A stretch of DNA of 64,000 nt. Origin: [Scytonema hofmanni] UTEX 2349 (GTDB lineage: Bacteria; Cyanobacteriota; Cyanobacteriia; Cyanobacteriales; Nostocaceae). The stretch spans positions 872,509-936,508 of the forward strand of contig NZ_KK073768.1 in NCBI RefSeq assembly GCF_000582685.1. Reading direction: 5' to 3'. The translations under genes and the position numbers were made by a program. Below, one piece after another: positions 36,962-46,112 of this stretch (positions are counted from its first letter, which is position 1; every line of letters begins with the position of its first letter). Under the pieces are notes generated by a model that worked only from the letters and a program-made list of their open reading frames with translations, did not search any database and was not told the origin of the DNA.

Positions 36962-37314
36962 ATTGTTACGTTATAAAGAACTTACATAAAAGCGCAAAGA
37001 GATATTTTGCACTTTTTTTGCCATTCGGCTATAAACAATCAGGCTAAATTTACAAAGTCTACCTACATAGACTAGCAAACACTTGATTTTAACGTATAGC
37101 TACACCTTTATCGGATATTAAATATTAACCCATAATCTATAGACGTTCCATCGGAACGTCTCTACGATGGTTGCAATGTTTTTATTAATGTTAATTAACG
37201 GACTTGATATAATGCGTACAAAATGTGAATCCCGAAGACGTTCTAGTGGAACGTCTCTACAGTGTGTAAAATTTATCAACATCTATTGTCAAATCATCCG
37301 TCAATATGCAAGCC
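36962..37314. other. Intergenic repeat region
   Basis: Two palindromic repeats (37140-37165 and 37236-37260), separated by a segment TTTTTATTAATGTTAATTAA that recurs at 54885 and, in reverse, at 16150. No gene was seen. Confidence 0.6.
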
Positions 37315-38400
37315 TTAATTTTTAATCCGAAGACTTTGCCATTTCCTCAACCAGCTTATCAAGTCTCGCTCACTCATGGGTTTTTGTCGAGATTGGACTT
37401 TTAATACTGCTTCTAGTTCTGCCGCTGTCGTACCTGTTTTCTCAACCCAAGCGTCTATCAAAGTTTGATGTTCTATCAGGACTTGCCCTAATCCTAAGGC
37501 TTTTTGCAGTTGCAGTTGTTCTTGTTTGCCTACCATCTCAACAACAAAGTCGTTTTTATTAGCTTTTAGCAAGACTCCTGCTAAAGCTTGGATGTATGCT
37601 TGGCTATTGTTAATTTCTGGTGTATCGTCAGTTTTTGGTTTACCAAAGCGGCGATTTTGTGCCCAAATTAACACGCAAAGAAAGGCGATCGCTTGCACTA
37701 ACATTGGTAATAAGGGAGTTTTTGCCAAATAACTAAATAAGTTTCCTTCACCTTCACTCTTTCTGACGCTCGGATCTTTGTAGCCGTGGAGATATTCATC
37801 TACAAATAAAATGTTACCTTTTTGGCTTACCAAATCAGCTAGATACTGGAAATTACTTAAGTTATCTTGATAGGCATTAGCAGCTAAATAAGGAGTAGTC
37901 GCAAAAATCGCTTTTCCTTTACCATATTGCTTTTCCCAGACTACCGCACCAAAGCGATCGCCTAAATCAACTTCTTCCCCTGTTTCCAATTGCCGCCTAC
38001 GTCCGGTATCAATCTTGACATCGCCAAACAGTGATTTTTGCATCGTGCTAAATTTGGCTGCTGTAACATCTTCCCGCACACCTAAAATTACCAAATTATT
38101 GCCTTTTTCTAACCATTTTTGCTCTGGAGGCGAAATAATTGGTGTTTCTAGATCGCTGTTTACCTGTAAAAGAGTGACAGAACGTGTTTGTGTCTCTAAT
38201 TCTTTAAAAGGCTTTTGCCAGCGCTGAATAGAATGCCGTTGTTGCATAAAAGCATACCACGCCCCATAGCCATCGGCAGCGCGGTTATAAGTAGAACCAA
38301 TATTAATTTTGCTATTGCTGGGAGCAGCGATTAAACTAATTAAAATTATGACCGAAGCGGCGATCGCTCCAAACCAAACAACCCGATTTGAGCGTTTCAT
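37315..38400 (-). CDS. DUF4350 domain protein
   Basis: 361 aa. An N-terminal membrane helix (about 8-26) is followed by the typical NRAADGYGAWYAFMQQ region, a Rossmann-like part (LLQVNSDLETPIISPPEQKWLEKGNNLVILG) and a second helix near 235-250 (LLPMLVQAIAFLCVLIWAQNRRFG). The cytoplasmic C-terminus is helical. DUF4350 sits with DUF4129, MoxR and DUF58 proteins in many bacteria. A long heptamer repeat tract lies directly upstream of the start. Confidence 0.82.
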   Translation of the reverse strand: MKRSNRVVWFGAIAASVIILISLIAAPSNSKINIGSTYNRAADGYGAWYAFMQQRHSIQRWQKPFKELETQTRSVTLLQVNSDLETPIISPPEQKWLEKGNNLVILGVREDVTAAKFSTMQKSLFGDVKIDTGRRRQLETGEEVDLGDRFGAVVWEKQYGKGKAIFATTPYLAANAYQDNLSNFQYLADLVSQKGNILFVDEYLHGYKDPSVRKSEGEGNLFSYLAKTPLLPMLVQAIAFLCVLIWAQNRRFGKPKTDDTPEINNSQAYIQALAGVLLKANKNDFVVEMVGKQEQLQLQKALGLGQVLIEHQTLIDAWVEKTGTTAAELEAVLKVQSRQKPMSERDLISWLRKWQSLRIKN

Positions 38401-38410
38401 ATTTAATAGA

Positions 38411-38562
38411 AGGGAGTTAGATGTTAGATGTTAGGTGTTAGTTGTTAGATGTTAGGTGTTAGGTGTTAGGTGTTAGGTGTTAGTTGTTAGTTGTTAGGTG
38501 TTAGGTGTTAGTTGTTAGGTGTTAGGTGTTAGGTGTTAGGTGTTAGGTATTAGTTGTTATAC
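38411..38562. repeat. Tandem heptanucleotide tract TGTTAGG/TGTTAGT
   Basis: About 20 consecutive units of TGTTAGG or TGTTAGT (a few TGTTAGA), ending 10 bp before the DUF4350 start on the minus strand. It is a short tandem repeated repeat typical of heterocystous cyanobacteria. Confidence 0.9.
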
Positions 38563-38590
38563 CGTTTTTATATGAAAATGCATATAATTT

Positions 38591-38642
38591 AGCCCACGCA
38601 GGTGGGCTTTGTTCCTGTAGCCCCAGGCTTCCAGCCTGAGGG
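38591..38642 (+). repeat. Two-hairpin dispersed repeat, copy C
   Basis: Hairpin 1 is AGCCCACGCAGGTGGGCT (38591-38608), with linker TTGTTCCTGTAGCC and hairpin 2 CAGGCTTCCAGCCTG. Confidence 0.75.
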
Positions 38643-38675
38643 TAGGTGCAGCTCACATAAAATAGGCATTCTCCA

Positions 38676-39284
38676 TTACCCATTTCCAATTTCCCGATAT
38701 GCTTCCTGACACTGCTGATAATTTTCGCTACTTATCTCAGCATTACCAAAGCATAATTGCTCGTGGGTGGTAATCAAAGTTTCATAAGGGTGCATCGGAG
38801 TAATTTTATACTGTAGCAATTGCAGATATTCTCCATCAGTGCGGCTAAATTTGTGAGGCACGATGCTGGTATCATGTAACTGTTGCAACATTGCCAAATA
38901 AAGACAACGGCAAGCCTCACGGTAATTATTTTGATGATATAGTTCTTGCGATCGCGCCAACCACCCAGACACTGACAAATCACTGTCATGGATTTTTATC
39001 TGAGAATTAGCAATATTTCTAGCTGTAAGCCTTGCATACAAATAAGGGCTAAATACTTGCCACAATCGCCAACCTAACCAAATTAAAAACAAACCTAGCA
39101 AAAGCCAAAAAACAAAGTTCAGCAACTTACCCAGCCAAGAATTATCAATGGACCATCCGTTAGGCAATTCTGGTAAATTCAGCTTCAAGCGAGATAATTG
39201 GTACTCTACCCATTCTCCCACCTGTTGCTGCAACATAGATAACTGCCAACTCCAACTCGTTTTTTCAAAGGGTTCTGTAGACAT
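38676..39284 (-). CDS. DUF4129 domain protein
   Basis: 202 aa from the ATG at 39284 (MSTEPFEKTSWSW). The open frame continues to 39452 but only through heptamer repeats. A transmembrane helix lies near 66-87 (FVFWLLLGLFLIWLGWRLW). The C-terminal DUF4129 domain reads WLARSQELYHQNNYREACRCLYLAMLQQL, then EYLQLL and the YETLITTHEQLCFG region. First gene of the DUF4129-DUF4350-MoxR cluster. Confidence 0.82.
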   Translation of the reverse strand: MSTEPFEKTSWSWQLSMLQQQVGEWVEYQLSRLKLNLPELPNGWSIDNSWLGKLLNFVFWLLLGLFLIWLGWRLWQVFSPYLYARLTARNIANSQIKIHDSDLSVSGWLARSQELYHQNNYREACRCLYLAMLQQLHDTSIVPHKFSRTDGEYLQLLQYKITPMHPYETLITTHEQLCFGNAEISSENYQQCQEAYREIGNG

Positions 39285-39285
39285 A

Positions 39286-39455
39286 AGGGACTGGGGACTG
39301 GGGACTGGGGACTGGGGATTGGGGACTGGGGACAAGGAAGCAGGGGAGGCAGGGGATGCAGGGGAGGCAGGGGGAGATGAGGCAAATAGTTCTTTTTTCC
39401 CAATGCCCAATGCCCAATGCCCAATGCCCCATGCCCAATGCCCAATGCCCAATGA
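39286..39455. repeat. Heptamer repeat tracts upstream of the DUF4129 gene
   Basis: GGGACTG units at about 39288-39332, GGGGAGGCA-type units at about 39343-39372 and CCCAATG units at about 39399-39453. They fill nearly the whole spacer between two minus-strand genes. Confidence 0.85.
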
Positions 39456-39950
39456 CTATTGACCCTTGACTATTGACTCTTGCTTATTTTGTTGTATCAT
39501 TATCCAACCGATGGCAACAAAAAGCGCACCAAGGGCAAGAAATCCCAAATCCCAGGCTAACTGATTCGGACCTGGTTTAACATGATGGATACCGAGAATT
39601 TGATGATCGATTAATCCTTCAACTAGATTGAACAACCCAAAACCCATGAGCAAAGATGCGAAAAAGGTTTTTGATGACCAACGAACATCATCGCGTCCTC
39701 CGGCACGCCATAGCAATACTATTCCAACGACAGTCATCACCCAGTCTAATGCGTGAAACAATCCATCCCAAACTATGTTTAAATCTATATTGGAGATTGT
39801 TGTCAGCGGTCGAACATTACTGAGCATGTGATGCCACTGAAGAATCTGATGTAGGACGATGCCATCAAAAAATCCTCCCAGACCAATACCAAGGACAATC
39901 CCGGCTGTAATCAAAGGTGATTGTCGGTTGCTTGTCTCACTATGAGCCAC
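39456..39950 (-). CDS. DUF2243 membrane protein
   Basis: 164 aa, four predicted membrane helices. DUF2243 features seen: GIGLGGFFDGIVLHQILQWHHM near the N-terminus, GLFHALDWVMTVVGIVLLWRAG, and GFGLFNLVEGLIDHQILGIHHV, with paired His residues in two helices that could bind metal or haem. The C-terminus is a short polar tail. Role unknown. It may be transcribed with the DUF4129 gene, although repeats separate them. Confidence 0.85.
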   Translation of the reverse strand: MAHSETSNRQSPLITAGIVLGIGLGGFFDGIVLHQILQWHHMLSNVRPLTTISNIDLNIVWDGLFHALDWVMTVVGIVLLWRAGGRDDVRWSSKTFFASLLMGFGLFNLVEGLIDHQILGIHHVKPGPNQLAWDLGFLALGALFVAIGWIMIQQNKQESIVKGQ

Positions 39951-40112
39951 AATATCAAACCTTATAGACAGACTTGGTTACACAATAGAACTGTCTTTAG
40001 AGAGATTTCCTCTGCCCATAGACAAGTACTGCTGTTTAATTGAAATTAAGTACCTAATAGTCTGCATCTACAGGCATGATGGAAATTGATACATAATCAT
40101 AGCAATTTTCAA

Positions 40113-40574
40113 ATGACTATTTACTTTTACAAGGTTTGGGAACCTTACGGCTGTTTTTCTAACTTTTCTCCCCACGGAATCGAAATCCGGGGTACTTACT
40201 GGTCAACGGTGGAACATTATTATCAAGCGCAAAAGTTTGTCGGCAGCGTGGATGCAGTGATTATACCTTCAATTTATGCCGCCGAAACGCCAGAACAAGC
40301 TGCTGCCTTGGGACGGTGTAGCACGCGTCAACTTCGTTGTGATTGGGATGCAGTCAAAACTCAAGTTATGCGCGAAGCTGTACTCAAAAAGTTTCTCACT
40401 CATGCGGAAATTAGAGAAACTTTACTGAATACAGGCGATAATTTACTTGTAGAAAATTCTCCTAAGGATTATTTCTGGGGCTGTGGTGCAGATAAAAGTG
40501 GTGAAAACTGTCTTGGTAAAATCCTCATGAGTGTGCGTGAAGAAATCCGTATTCACGTAACAACATACCAGTGA
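40113..40574 (+). CDS. NADAR family protein (RibX/YbiA-like)
   Basis: 153 aa from the ATG at 40113; an upstream TTG at 40086 is less likely. Family features: FYKVWEPYGCFSNFSPH, YWSTVEHYYQAQKF, then LRCDWDAVKTQVMREAVLKKF and DYFWGCGADKSGENCLGKILM. NADAR proteins hydrolyse N-glycosidic bonds, for example riboflavin-pathway intermediates in YbiA, or ADP-ribose attached to guanine in some members. The substrate here is not known. Single gene. Confidence 0.88.
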   Translation: MTIYFYKVWEPYGCFSNFSPHGIEIRGTYWSTVEHYYQAQKFVGSVDAVIIPSIYAAETPEQAAALGRCSTRQLRCDWDAVKTQVMREAVLKKFLTHAEIRETLLNTGDNLLVENSPKDYFWGCGADKSGENCLGKILMSVREEIRIHVTTYQ

Positions 40575-41370
40575 ATGTTTTTTCTAGATTTAAATATTCT
40601 TCTGCCGAGACTTTTTTAATTGTTGGGTGCTTCTAGACTCTCTTTATAATTTTCTGGACTGTAGGAAATTGATGCCTTTGGTAATTAGCGATCGCTTGAT
40701 TGAAGACTGCTAATAGTTCAAGTGAATTCTACGCTCTTTGTGGTTACTTAGTTTCTCAACCCGGTGATTTTTTTGTTTTAGAGGTGATGTTGGTGTGCCA
40801 ATCGTCGCAATTTTGTTGGATAAGGTATTTATTCTCAATAAATACAGAATTTTCGGGCTAAAAACATACCGAGATAGGCGATTTATACACCTAATTTTCG
40901 GCGTCTAACAAAATCGCGCTGCTCCCAATCGTTTTGTCTATAACTTTAGATACATGCATTCTAAATGTAAAGATATCTAAAATGTTTAGAGTCATTAATT
41001 TGCTTCTGTATTAGTTTGAATAATAGCAATGTAACAACTTTTTTGTTTAATCCTTGAGCTTCCGTCGTTCTGCGCCGACAACACGAAATGGACGTTTGTA
41101 GGCGACAAAACCCTTAAAGGAAAAGCAGCGCGGCGTAAATAATATGTAAAATTCAGGATGTATTCTTGCAAAACAAAGTGTCCGCCGAGTGATAACCAAG
41201 AGTTGTTGTAAAACAGTGATTTTTTCGCTTTCACTACGGTTTCACTTGAAACCTATGGACGACTCGATTTTGCCTTCAATGATGTAGGCGTTGAATCACT
41301 CGAAAAACCGCTACATGCGAAATATCGAGGCAATTCAATGTAAGCGGTCTTCCATTGCATAGGAGGAAGA
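40575..41370. other. Gene-poor 796-bp gap
   Basis: No supported gene. An 80-codon minus-strand frame at 40995-41234 lacks recognisable protein features. The 41230-41345 part contains imperfect dyads (TGAAACC, TCACTCGA). It may contain decayed genes, but none is recognisable. Confidence 0.4.
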
Positions 41371-41748
41371 ATGAAACGATTTACCTTATTTACTTTCCTG
41401 TATCTCGCGCTGGGAGTTTGTCTGACGGCGATCGCGCTTGAGTACCCGAACCTGACTTCGAGTCTTCAAACAAGCTTGTTAATCAATGCAGGAGCGTCCT
41501 ACATCGTTTTTATCCTCAGTACCTTCCCATTTTGGCGTGAGACGACGATCCGCTTCTATCGCAGACGGAATTCAGCGGTAATTATACCGTGGTTGGTGAT
41601 TGGATTAAACATTGTTGTGACGATCTGGGAGGCTCAGAGTCAGAACTGGACGATGGAAGCCATTTTACGAGCGTTTTCGCGGCTATTAGTTGTCTTAATG
41701 TTTGCAGAAATCATTGTTGTTAGATGGCGAGTTAAGTCTGAACATTAA
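41371..41748 (+). CDS. Small four-helix membrane protein
   Basis: 125 aa, with AGGAGGAAG five bases before the ATG. Hydrophobic segments lie near 5-22, 33-53, 68-86 and 95-115. The sequence has a polar loop FWRETTIRFYRRRNSA. I do not recognise a family. It could be in the same transcript as the following NTF2-like gene, about 85 bp downstream. Confidence 0.65.
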   Translation: MKRFTLFTFLYLALGVCLTAIALEYPNLTSSLQTSLLINAGASYIVFILSTFPFWRETTIRFYRRRNSAVIIPWLVIGLNIVVTIWEAQSQNWTMEAILRAFSRLLVVLMFAEIIVVRWRVKSEH

Positions 41749-41833
41749 TGTCTAAATCGGATGATACCGAAACGAACTCGCTCTTCACCATAAGAATTTG
41801 ACACCACCGACTTTGACATGGAGATTGAACGAT

Positions 41834-42226
41834 ATGGAGATGAATATTACTTCTGAAGGAAGCAATCCCTCGGTTCTAATTAAGATGGAAGCTGCGATTA
41901 ATGCTCATGACATTGATGCGTTCGTGAACTGCTTTGCTAATGACTTTGTGGGTGAACAGCCAGTACACCCGAAGCGAAACGTCACTGGCGCAGAACAGGT
42001 GCGAAAGAACTGGACTGGCATCTTTGCTCAAGTTCCCGACCTCCAAGCAAAATTGGTTGCCCATACCATCGCTGGTGACATGGGTTGGTCGGAGTGGCAT
42101 TGGCAAGGAAAACATATAAACAGCACAGAATTCAATATGCGAGGCGTTGTCGTTGTTGGACTAAGAGAAAACACGATCGCATGGGCGCGGCTGTACATGG
42201 AGCCAGTTCAAAGCCTACCAAAGTAG
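41834..42226 (+). CDS. SnoaL/NTF2-like family protein
   Basis: 130 aa from the ATG at 41834; the frame is open from a TTG at 41798. The cone-fold pattern is seen: MEAAINAHDIDAFVNCFANDF, then VTGAEQVRKNWTGIFAQVPDLQAKLV and SEWHWQGKH, followed by RGVVVVGLRENTIAWARLYMEPV. Such proteins are small enzymes or ligand binders acting on many substrates, so no specific role can be given. Confidence 0.78.
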   Translation: MEMNITSEGSNPSVLIKMEAAINAHDIDAFVNCFANDFVGEQPVHPKRNVTGAEQVRKNWTGIFAQVPDLQAKLVAHTIAGDMGWSEWHWQGKHINSTEFNMRGVVVVGLRENTIAWARLYMEPVQSLPK

Positions 42227-42312
42227 CACTGGTGAGCATCCTACTTCCAATTTCCGACTTACCCATTACCAACGACCAAACTATCAACGCAAATCGGTGT
42301 GTAATTCCCGTT

Positions 42313-42405
42313 GCCAAGTCTCCCCACGACTACCAAGCTTTTCGGATTAGCTCTCACGATACCAATAGATTAGCGATGGTCTTTGACACACTGGACAACC
42401 CTTAG
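42313..42405 (+). pseudogene. Remnant of a cupin-domain gene (N-terminal part)
   Basis: A short open stretch encodes KSPHDYQAFRISSHDTNRLA, then MVFDTL, before a stop. This resembles the N-terminal SPxDYQAFRISPxDxNRLAxVFDP motif I recall from cyanobacterial cupin proteins. The rest of the domain is absent, and an ISNCY element begins 58 bp downstream. Confidence 0.4.
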
Positions 42406-42455
42406 CGATTCTCCTGTAGGAGAGGCTACGCCAACGATGGCGGATATACAGTGAT

Positions 42456-42462
42456 TAGTCTA
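42456..42462. repeat. Target-site duplication TAGTCTA (left)
   Basis: TAGTCTA, repeated at 44416-44422 beyond the right end of the element. Confidence 0.75.
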
Positions 42463-44415
42463 GTTCCCGGTGCGAAACGCGAAACCGTTACGACGATTGA
42501 TATACATTAAATATAAGCGTAGCCATCCGAAACTTGAGCCTGTCACTTTTAGTACTAATGAACTAAGTTGCTGATCAGGGGAATCAAAGATGCGATCGCG
42601 CTCCAACGTGTTCTCTGCGATACCGTTCCGCCTACCGTAAGCGATCGCTCTTATAAAATAAATTGACGAGCGCGATTTTCTTGTAATCAACGAAGAGGGA
42701 TAAAATAATGAGTTAAACTCAATGAAAGATAAATTTTTTTAAATTATTTTTGAGCTTTCTTAAAATAGTTCATCGTTCTTAAGTATGTTTTTAAGTAGTA
42801 CTTTCTTTGGACGCTCACTTTCAAACTGATGTTACGTAAAAAATATGAATTTGACAAAGAGTTTAGCATTCTGATTCAGTTAGTAGGAGAGATGGATGAT
42901 TCAATTTATATAATAGATAAAGTCCTTTCGGATGAACATCTGTTTCGATTAATTGAGTCTGATTTATCAAAGCGTTATCAGAATACTACTAAAACCGGAA
43001 GAAAATCAACTCCGGTTGAAGTTATATTACGAATGTTAGCGTTGAAGCACTTACGCGGTTTGAGCTACGATCAAACAATTTCAAACGTCAAGGAAAGTTT
43101 AATTTTAAGACAATTTTGTCGAATTTATTTTAATACTCTTCCTAATAAAAGCACTTTGATTCGTTGGTCACATCAAATTCATCAAGAAACCTTGGAACAA
43201 TTTAATCAACGTCTGACCCAAGTTGCGACCCAATTACAAATAACTAAGGGTAGAAAGATGAGGACAGATGGTACAGTAGTCGCAACCAATATTCATTTTC
43301 CCTCTGATAACAGTTTATTAGTAGACGGAGTAAAGGTAATCAGTCGGCTTTTATCGCAAGCGAAAGAAATTTTATTGCGAGATTCAAAAAATATTAACTT
43401 AAGTATTTTTAGAAATCGTCATCGTACAGCTAGAAGAATTTCTAGACAGATTGATGGTTTATCTAAAACGAGAAATCAATCTGGTCGTCAAAAAAGAGAA
43501 CAAGCTTACTCCAAATTGATTGAAGTGACACGCTCATGCTTGAAGCAGGCTCAAAAAGTAAAGAACATTCTGATGAATTCAAATCCTACGAATTCTCAGA
43601 AAATACTTCAAAAAATTACAGTTTTTCTTCCTCGTATAGAACAAGTTATTCAACAAGCATATCGACGGGTTTTAAACAAAGAAAAAGTTCCGGTTGATGA
43701 AAAAATAGTTAGTATATTTGAAGCTCATACAGACATTATATGTAGAGGTAAAATCAATCTAGATGTCGAGTTTGGGCATAAAATTTGGTTAGATGAAGTT
43801 GACGGTGGAATTGTCAGTAATTATCGAATTTTAAAAGGTAATCCTCATGATACACAACAACTAATACCAAGTATTGATCGGCATATAGAAAATTTTGGCT
43901 GTGCACCGAAAACTGTGACTACAGATAGAGGTGTTTATTCTCAAGCAAATGAAAATTATGCTCAATCGTTAGGAGTCAAAGAAGTCATCTTACCCAAGGG
44001 TGGTTATCGAAGTCAAGAACGAATCAAGCATGAAAGAAAAAGAAATTTTAAAAAAGCTCGTCGTTGGCATAATGGAGTAGAAGGACGTATCAGTTTTTTG
44101 AAACGATGTTTTGGCTTACAACGTTGTTTATATAAGGGAGAGTTGGGATTTTGTCGTTGGGTTGGATGGGGAATTATAGCTCATAATTTAACTATTATTA
44201 GTCGAGGGACTCTCCAAAATAAAATAAATAATCACGTTTTTGTTGGAAATTATTACTAATAACTAAAATTAGCTGTAATGAAATATTATGCTATGGAAAA
44301 TATCGGGATAAATAGTCAAAATTAGCTTTATTAATAATCAATAGTTTGCACATACAACTATTGATTATTGACAAAGTTTTATATTTGATTTGTTCAGCAG
44401 TTTCGCACCGGGAAC
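42463..44415 (+). mobile_element. ISNCY-type insertion sequence, 1953 bp, apparently complete
   Basis: Perfect 16-bp terminal inverted repeats, GTTCCCGGTGCGAAAC at 42463-42478 and its complement at 44400-44415, flanked by TAGTCTA on both sides. It encodes one intact transposase. About 350 bp lie between the left end and the gene, with no other ORF; this stretch contains several CGATCG sites and may carry the transposase promoter. Confidence 0.85.
42829..44259 (+). CDS. ISNCY-type DDE transposase
   Basis: 476 aa, intact. The N-terminal part has a helix-turn-helix-like segment (STPVEVILRMLALKHLRGLSYD). DDE-like acidic residues are seen in MRTDGTVVATNIHFPSD, in VTTDRGVYSQANENYAQ and in NGVEGRISFLKRCFGLQRC. 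A central lysine/arginine-rich helical region (about 180-290) is as in ISNCY (ISDol1-like) transposases. A+T-rich codon use differs from neighbouring genes, in keeping with acquisition. Confidence 0.82.
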   Translation: MLRKKYEFDKEFSILIQLVGEMDDSIYIIDKVLSDEHLFRLIESDLSKRYQNTTKTGRKSTPVEVILRMLALKHLRGLSYDQTISNVKESLILRQFCRIYFNTLPNKSTLIRWSHQIHQETLEQFNQRLTQVATQLQITKGRKMRTDGTVVATNIHFPSDNSLLVDGVKVISRLLSQAKEILLRDSKNINLSIFRNRHRTARRISRQIDGLSKTRNQSGRQKREQAYSKLIEVTRSCLKQAQKVKNILMNSNPTNSQKILQKITVFLPRIEQVIQQAYRRVLNKEKVPVDEKIVSIFEAHTDIICRGKINLDVEFGHKIWLDEVDGGIVSNYRILKGNPHDTQQLIPSIDRHIENFGCAPKTVTTDRGVYSQANENYAQSLGVKEVILPKGGYRSQERIKHERKRNFKKARRWHNGVEGRISFLKRCFGLQRCLYKGELGFCRWVGWGIIAHNLTIISRGTLQNKINNHVFVGNYY

Positions 44416-44632
44416 TAGTCTAAACTCCAGTTAGTTAACAATAATAAATAAAAACTTACATACTGTAGAGACGTAGCACTGCTACGTCTTCTAAGAAACT
44501 TGCGCTCTCCACGCCTATAAACGCGTACTTTTTGATTTTGGCGATCGCAAGTTTCTTCCATCACTGTTGGGGGAAATTTCCCCCATTACCCGCTCTACAG
44601 TATGTGTTATTTGCGGAATATGATATCATAAC

Positions 44633-45091
44633 TTAAGCTTTTGAAAGTACCCGCTGCATAAAAGTCATTATTTCTTCGGTACTATCCATCTGGAATAAAT
44701 CCAACACTTCTGCTGCTGCTTCTGAAGGTATGTAATCATGTGGTATACCCACAACTGAGCCGCCTAAATTTTGAGCTAAGTGATACCAAAAAGCCAATTT
44801 ACATTCAGCGTCCATTGAAGCGTAATTATCGGTAGAAATTCCTGTATCTCCACCTTCGCTTTGGTTTTGCAAATTACGTAAAGCTGATATTTGTTCTGAA
44901 TGGGATAAATTTTGAATTTCTGCTACCAAATCTGCTGTACCGTCACTCGGCATACAATTAAGAGCGCTAGCAGGAACTTCTTCAGAAATTTGAGTAAAAA
45001 GTAAAGCTAGCACAGCCAAGCGATCGTCTGCATTTAAATTTTGAAATTTTGATACAGCTTGTTGGGTAAAATTGGTATTCGTAGAAGTCAT
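44633..45091 (-). CDS. Helical carotenoid protein (OCP N-terminal domain-like), copy 1
   Basis: 152 aa from the ATG at 45091, which has GAGGTG just upstream. It is equivalent to the all-helical N-terminal domain of orange carotenoid protein only. Motifs are LNADDRLAVLALLFTQISEE and CKLAFWYHLAQNLGGSVVGIP. At the position of OCP residues W41/Y44 this copy has ALLFTQI, so one carotenoid-stacking aromatic pair is missing. HCPs are soluble carotenoid carriers; some quench singlet oxygen or phycobilisomes. No C-terminal NTF2-like partner gene is adjacent. Confidence 0.88.
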   Translation of the reverse strand: MTSTNTNFTQQAVSKFQNLNADDRLAVLALLFTQISEEVPASALNCMPSDGTADLVAEIQNLSHSEQISALRNLQNQSEGGDTGISTDNYASMDAECKLAFWYHLAQNLGGSVVGIPHDYIPSEAAAEVLDLFQMDSTEEIMTFMQRVLSKA

Positions 45092-45194
45092 AAACACCTC
45101 AAATTAATTAACTAAAAGTTGTAAAACTGCATTTTTACCAAATTAACAAAAATGGAAAAATCTGATAAATATGGCTGTTTTTTGATGAAAGTTC

Positions 45195-45212
45195 GAGCGG
45201 CTTAAGCCGCTC
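45195..45212 (-). terminator. Palindromic hairpin between the two HCP genes
   Basis: GAGCGGCTTAAGCCGCTC, a perfect palindrome about 75 bp after the stop of the upstream minus-strand gene. It may end transcription or act as a protein site; no T run is close. Confidence 0.4.
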
Positions 45213-45284
45213 AAACTAGGGGGGAATTAAACCTTGTTTGAAACTAGTTAGGTAGCGCAACTACCAATCAAAAATCTCAAAGCT

Positions 45285-45776
45285 TTAGATTTCTGCGCCA
45301 CCTTTGGGTTCAGCACCGAATGGGGCAACGTAATCACGGAAAAGAGTGATTTGCTCTTCAAAACCAAGTTGCTTAATTTTATTCAACAGTTCTTGGGGTT
45401 CAGAAGAAAGCTTATAGCTAGGAGGTACAGGAATGATGGTAGCGTTATCCATACCTTGAGCTAACTGATACCAAAATAACAGCTTGGTGGTTTCACCCAA
45501 AGAGCCATATTCACGAGTCAATTGGTTATCTACACCATTAATCAAATCACGTTGAAGTTGTAATTGTTCTTCGTGAGATAGTTCTTTGACTTGATTAAAC
45601 AAACCTTCGGCAATTTCTGGGGAAACGGTGCTTGCTGCCGGTGCTGCTGGGGTAATTGAGCTACCCATTTCTTTGTAAATAAACCAGAACAAAGCAAGCT
45701 GATCATCTACGTCTAAAGCTTGCCAAGCTTGGACATGTTCGCGAATAGTTGGATCGTTGGTTTGGGTAAATGTCAT
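45285..45776 (-). CDS. Helical carotenoid protein (OCP N-terminal domain-like), copy 2
   Basis: 163 aa. OCP-NTD fold: LDVDDQLALFWFIYKEMGSS keeps the aromatic carotenoid-contact cluster (W and Y), and KLLFWYQLAQGM keeps the second one. A Pro/Ala-rich linker (ITPAAPAASTV) sits between helices. The C-terminal tail FGAEPKGGAEI is short. It differs clearly from the neighbouring copy, so they are separate HCP clades rather than a recent tandem duplication. They share orientation with 193 bp between. Confidence 0.9.
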   Translation of the reverse strand: MTFTQTNDPTIREHVQAWQALDVDDQLALFWFIYKEMGSSITPAAPAASTVSPEIAEGLFNQVKELSHEEQLQLQRDLINGVDNQLTREYGSLGETTKLLFWYQLAQGMDNATIIPVPPSYKLSSEPQELLNKIKQLGFEEQITLFRDYVAPFGAEPKGGAEI

Positions 45777-46112
45777 AAGAAACTCCGATTGCTATTAAAG
45801 AATTGCTATTGCAACCCTATCAAAGTTACATCTGACGTTTAACCCTACTGAAGACAGATGTATCTAAATCCGAGAGAAGAATAATTGGAAGAGGAAATTG
45901 GTAATAGGTAATGTACTTTTTTGATTATCAATTACCAATGCCCTATTCCCTACTATTAGGAAGTATATCGATGGATAGACGTTTAGAAGGTAAGGTTGCG
46001 ATAGGTATTGGTATTGGTATGGAAATAAAGAGTTATTTAAACACGCTCAAAAAGCATTTTCTTACCCTTTCCCCTTTCCCCCTTTCCCCTCTTCAAAAAG
46101 TCCCTTTGTCCC
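45777..46112. other. Intergenic stretch with CCCTTTTCCCC-type repeats
   Basis: The HCP promoter is probably near 45780-45850. The rest holds C/T-rich repeat sequence at about 46066-46130. A plus-strand open frame (45911-46312) that overlaps the DUF6335 gene is spurious. Confidence 0.5.

Noticed and set aside
38411..38562. Regular repeat array that could be mistaken for CRISPR
   Set aside because: The units are 7 bp with no spacers; it is a heptanucleotide tract. There are no cas genes in the window.
39285..39452. N-terminal extension of the DUF4129 frame (MGIGHWAWGIGH...)
   Set aside because: It is encoded by CCCAATG and GGGACTG tandem repeats open in several frames; the family start is MSTEPFEK.
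40995..41234. 79-codon minus-strand frame
   Set aside because: No recognisable motif and no ribosome-binding site, in a region without coding bias.
45195..45212. GAGCGGCTTAAGCCGCTC as a regulatory operator for the HCP genes
   Set aside because: A single palindrome without a second copy or promoter context; kept only as a low-confidence terminator.
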